Of a stretch of 8,078 bases of DNA, positions 5,993-8,078 are shown piece after piece. Below the pieces are notes generated by a model, which saw nothing but the letters and a program-made list of their open reading frames with translations, was not told the DNA's origin and did not search any database. Within the stretch, counting starts at the first letter, position 1. Each line of letters begins with the position of its first letter. The stretch is from positions 1 to 8,078 of the forward strand of contig CAKTFL010000085.1 in the NCBI GenBank assembly GCA_934555855.1. Reading direction: 5' to 3'. Source of the DNA: an uncultured Sphingomonas sp. (lineage in GTDB: Bacteria; Pseudomonadota; Alphaproteobacteria; Sphingomonadales; Sphingomonadaceae). The position numbers and the translations under genes were made by a program.

Positions 5993-7517
5993 ACGACGCC
6001 AGCGGCGCCCGCAATGTCACGGTCAGCCCCGACCTGCCCCATTCGCGCTCCACGCTGCCGCCTAGCTGACGCACGGCCGACAGTTCGATCAGCTGCGTTC
6101 CGAAGCCCTGTCGGGTCGGAGCGTCCACATCCGGCCCGCCCTCTTCGCGCCAGATCAGCGTCACCGTCCGCTCGTCCGCGGCCGTGGTCACCGTGACCCG
6201 ACCCGTCAGCGTGGATAGCGAGCCGTACTTGACCGCGTTGGTCGCCAGTTCGTGGAAGAACAGCGCGAGCGGCGTCGCCGAACGGTCATCGACCACCACG
6301 TCGGGCCCTGACACCACCAGCCGCTCCCCGCCCTGGCGATAGGGAGCGAACAACTCGCCGAGCAGGCCGTGAAGGCTATCCTGCCGCACGGCGGGCCGCG
6401 ACCGCGCACTGTGCGGGCGGACGAAGTCGTGCGCGCGACCCAGCGCGACGACGCGGTCGCGCAGGTCCGCCGCAACGTCGGCAAACTCCGGCCGCGACCG
6501 TGCGGCAAACGCGATCAGCCCTGAAATGACGGCAAAGATGTTCTTGATGCGGTGGGACAGTTCCTGGCTGATGACCTCGCGTTCCTCGGCGGCGACCTTC
6601 TGCTCGTGAATGTCGGTGCAGGTGCCGAACCATCGGGTGATCCGCCCCTCCGCATCCCTGATCGGCAACGCCCGGCCGAGCACCCAGCGATAGGTGCCGT
6701 CGAAATGATGCAGCCGATATTCGATCTGGTACGGCACGCCCGTGATCAGCGAATGGCGCCAGGCGGCCCAGGCTCTTTCCTGGTCGTCGGGGTGGAACAC
6801 CTTGTTCCACTTCTCCCCATCGGTCGAGCCGAGCGGCATACCCGTGAACTCATACCACCGCGCGTTGTAATAATCATGATAGCCATCGGGCAGGGTCGAC
6901 CAGACCATCTGCGGCATCGTGTCGGCCAACGTGTGAAAGCGCGACTCGCTGTCGCCCAGCGCACGACGCGCGTCGTTCTCCGCATGACGCCATGCGGCCG
7001 CGTCGCGCGTGTCGCGCAGCCGCGACATCACGCCCGCCGCAAGTGTCGTCAGGCCCTGGCGCTGGAGGGGAGTCAGCCCCTCCGGCCGCGGCTCGGTATC
7101 GATCACGCACAAGGATCCGAGCGGCACGCCCGTCTCGCTGGTCAGCGGCGCGCCGGCATAGAAGCGGATATGCGGCTCGCCCGTGACCAGCGGGTTGTCG
7201 GCATGAAGCGGATCCGCCGACAGGTCGGACACGACCATCACGTCGTCACCCTCCATGGCGTGCTGGCAGATCGACATGTGCCGCGGCGTGCCCGGCAGGT
7301 CGGTGCCCGTCCGGCCGAGAAAGGTCTGGCGCACCCCCTCGACCAGGCTGACCAGCGCGACCGGCGTGTCGCACAGCGCGGCGGCAAAATCAGTGATCTG
7401 GTTCAGCGCCTCCGTCGCGCGCAGCGTATCGAGATCATAGGTCTCGATCAGCGCCAGGCGCGCCGCCTCGTCGACCTGCCATCCCCGGCCTGGTCGGTCG
7501 GCCTTGGCGTCGGCCAT
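5979..7517 (-). CDS. Soluble GAF-PAS HWE-family sensor histidine kinase
   Basis: A 512-aa cytosolic sensor kinase with no membrane segment. Order: GAF domain about 28-168 (SLVEGVRQTFLGRTG, then SICQHAM with C84, then HIRFYAGAPL and GSLCVID); a linker helix about 170-192; a PAS_3-type domain about 193-309 (MVWSTLPDGYHDYYNARWYEFTG to TDIHEQK); then the kinase core. The phospho-acceptor is H322 in ELSHRIKN. The ATP site has N427 in HELATNAVKYGSLS, the HWE hallmark W456-x-E458 in LIWREEGG, and GFGTQL (471-476). All catalytic residues are present. The ATG at 7517 overlaps the ssb stop as TGATG, with no separate ribosome site, so it is likely translated behind ssb. The convergent response regulator next door is the obvious partner. 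The signal sensed cannot be named; GAF and PAS could bind a flavin, haem or small ligand. Confidence 0.93.
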   Translation of the reverse strand: MADAKADRPGRGWQVDEAARLALIETYDLDTLRATEALNQITDFAAALCDTPVALVSLVEGVRQTFLGRTGTDLPGTPRHMSICQHAMEGDDVMVVSDLSADPLHADNPLVTGEPHIRFYAGAPLTSETGVPLGSLCVIDTEPRPEGLTPLQRQGLTTLAAGVMSRLRDTRDAAAWRHAENDARRALGDSESRFHTLADTMPQMVWSTLPDGYHDYYNARWYEFTGMPLGSTDGEKWNKVFHPDDQERAWAAWRHSLITGVPYQIEYRLHHFDGTYRWVLGRALPIRDAEGRITRWFGTCTDIHEQKVAAEEREVISQELSHRIKNIFAVISGLIAFAARSRPEFADVAADLRDRVVALGRAHDFVRPHSARSRPAVRQDSLHGLLGELFAPYRQGGERLVVSGPDVVVDDRSATPLALFFHELATNAVKYGSLSTLTGRVTVTTAADERTVTLIWREEGGPDVDAPTRQGFGTQLIELSAVRQLGGSVEREWGRSGLTVTLRAPLASFSRH

Positions 7518-8074
7518 CAGAACGGCACGTCGTCGTCGAGGTCGTCCGCATAGCCGCCGCCGAAGCCACCGCTGCGATTGCCCTGACCGCCGCTGCTGCC
7601 GCCGCGATTGCCGCCGCCGCTCGATCCGCCGCCCGAACCACCACCGCCGAAGTCGCTACCGCTGCCCCAGTCGTCACGGCCGCCGCCACCCTGAGCGCCA
7701 CCGCCGCCACCCTGGCCGCCGCCCGGTCCGTCTAGCATGGTCATGACGGAGCCCGGCCCCTGAAGCACTATTTCGGTCGAGTAGCGATCCTGACCATTCT
7801 GGTCCTGCCATTTGCGCGTCTGGAGCTGGCCCTCGATATAGACCTTCGAACCCTTACGCAGAAAGCGTTCGGCGACGCCCGCCAGCCCTTCGTTGAAGAT
7901 CGCGATCGAATGCCATTCGGTGCGCTCCTTGCGCTCGCCCGAATTGCGGTCCTTCCACGTTTCGGAGGTGGCGATGCGAAGGTTCACCACCTTGCCGCCA
8001 TTCTGGAAGGATCGGCTTTCCGGGTCGCGCCCCAGATTGCCGACGATGATGACCTTGTTGACGCTGCCCGCCAT
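7517..8074 (-). CDS. ssb: Single-stranded DNA-binding protein
   Basis: The essential tetrameric protein that coats single-stranded DNA in replication, recombination and repair. The OB fold covers about residues 1-113, opening [19 protein letters not shown], with the stacking aromatics W40, W54, F60 and W89 at places matching the E. coli protein. Residues about 116-174 are a Gly/Ser/Asn/Gln-rich linker. The C-terminus DDLDDDVPF is the canonical acidic tip that docks partner proteins. The full length of 185 aa is ordinary. The ATG at 8074 leaves only four bases of upstream sequence (AGAT on the coding strand), so promoter and ribosome site are not visible. The stop overlaps the start of the histidine kinase gene as TGATG, which is unusual company for ssb. 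Confidence 0.97.
   Translation of the reverse strand: MAGSVNKVIIVGNLGRDPESRSFQNGGKVVNLRIATSETWKDRNSGERKERTEWHSIAIFNEGLAGVAERFLRKGSKVYIEGQLQTRKWQDQNGQDRYSTEIVLQGPGSVMTMLDGPGGGQGGGGGAQGGGGRDDWGSGSDFGGGGSGGGSSGGGNRGGSSGGQGNRSGGFGGGYADDLDDDVPF
7553..7729 (-). repeat. Low-complexity Gly-rich linker coding region of ssb
   Basis: Tandem GGN-type glycine codons, read as CCGCCGCC-like runs on the plus strand, encode residues about 116-174 of SSB, with scattered Ser, Asn, Arg and Gln. Such a tract is prone to in-frame length change by slippage while the acidic tip stays intact. Confidence 0.7.
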
Positions 8075-8078
8075 ATCT

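Noticed and set aside
6552..7553. Plus-strand open frame opposite the histidine kinase (333 codons)
   Set aside because: It is a shadow frame with Arg/His-rich low-complexity translation and no domain, while the kinase on the other strand has all its catalytic motifs.
1..8078. Mobile element, CRISPR array, tRNA/rRNA, toxin-antitoxin or phage-defence module
   Set aside because: No transposase, integrase, array of direct repeats, cloverleaf-like sequence or defence domain was seen. All genes have similar composition and recognisable housekeeping or signalling roles.

Overview
The window reads as a piece of core chromosome from a high-GC alphaproteobacterium, most likely a sphingomonad (Sphingomonadales). 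The pointers are GC-rich codon use, a hisC-tyrA pair, a metX/metW cluster, an HWE-family histidine kinase, a GGAAC-N17-GTT (EcfG-type) promoter, leaderless-looking starts, and a dispersed repeat with the core agcctgtcg / cgacaggct that I recognise from sphingomonad genomes. I see no mobile element, phage gene, CRISPR array, tRNA or rRNA. Every base outside genes lies in a gap shorter than 300 bases.

Layout. 5-1129 (+): a LytM/M23 peptidoglycan endopeptidase, probably missing its N-terminus at the window edge. 1130-1295: a gap between convergent genes, holding a short GC hairpin and a REP-like folded repeat. 1296-3304 (-): hisC then tyrA, joined by a TGATG stop/start overlap. 3305-3365: a 61-base divergent promoter region. 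3366-5538 (+): metX, a GNAT acetyltransferase and metW, linked by ATGA and GTGA overlaps. 5594-5992 (+): a single-domain response regulator behind an EcfG-like promoter. 5979-7517 (-): a soluble GAF-PAS-HWE histidine kinase whose 3' end overlaps the regulator gene tail to tail by 14 bases. 7517-8074 (-): ssb, which is upstream of the kinase gene and shares a TGATG junction with it.

How the genes work together. HisC and TyrA are two steps of amino-acid synthesis; together they suggest a HisC-type aminotransferase that also serves tyrosine/phenylalanine formation. MetX acylates homoserine to open methionine synthesis and MetW is its usual partner; a GNAT enzyme of unknown substrate is inserted between them. 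The regulator and the kinase have the conserved residues of an active phosphorelay pair, and the promoter suggests that the regulator belongs to the general stress response.

No wholly new system is evident. The signals most worth attention are: the symmetric hisC/metX promoter, in which both genes look leaderless and share one overlapping -35 site; the stress promoter placed almost directly against a GTG start; the coupling of a histidine kinase to ssb; and the GNAT gene inside metX-metW.
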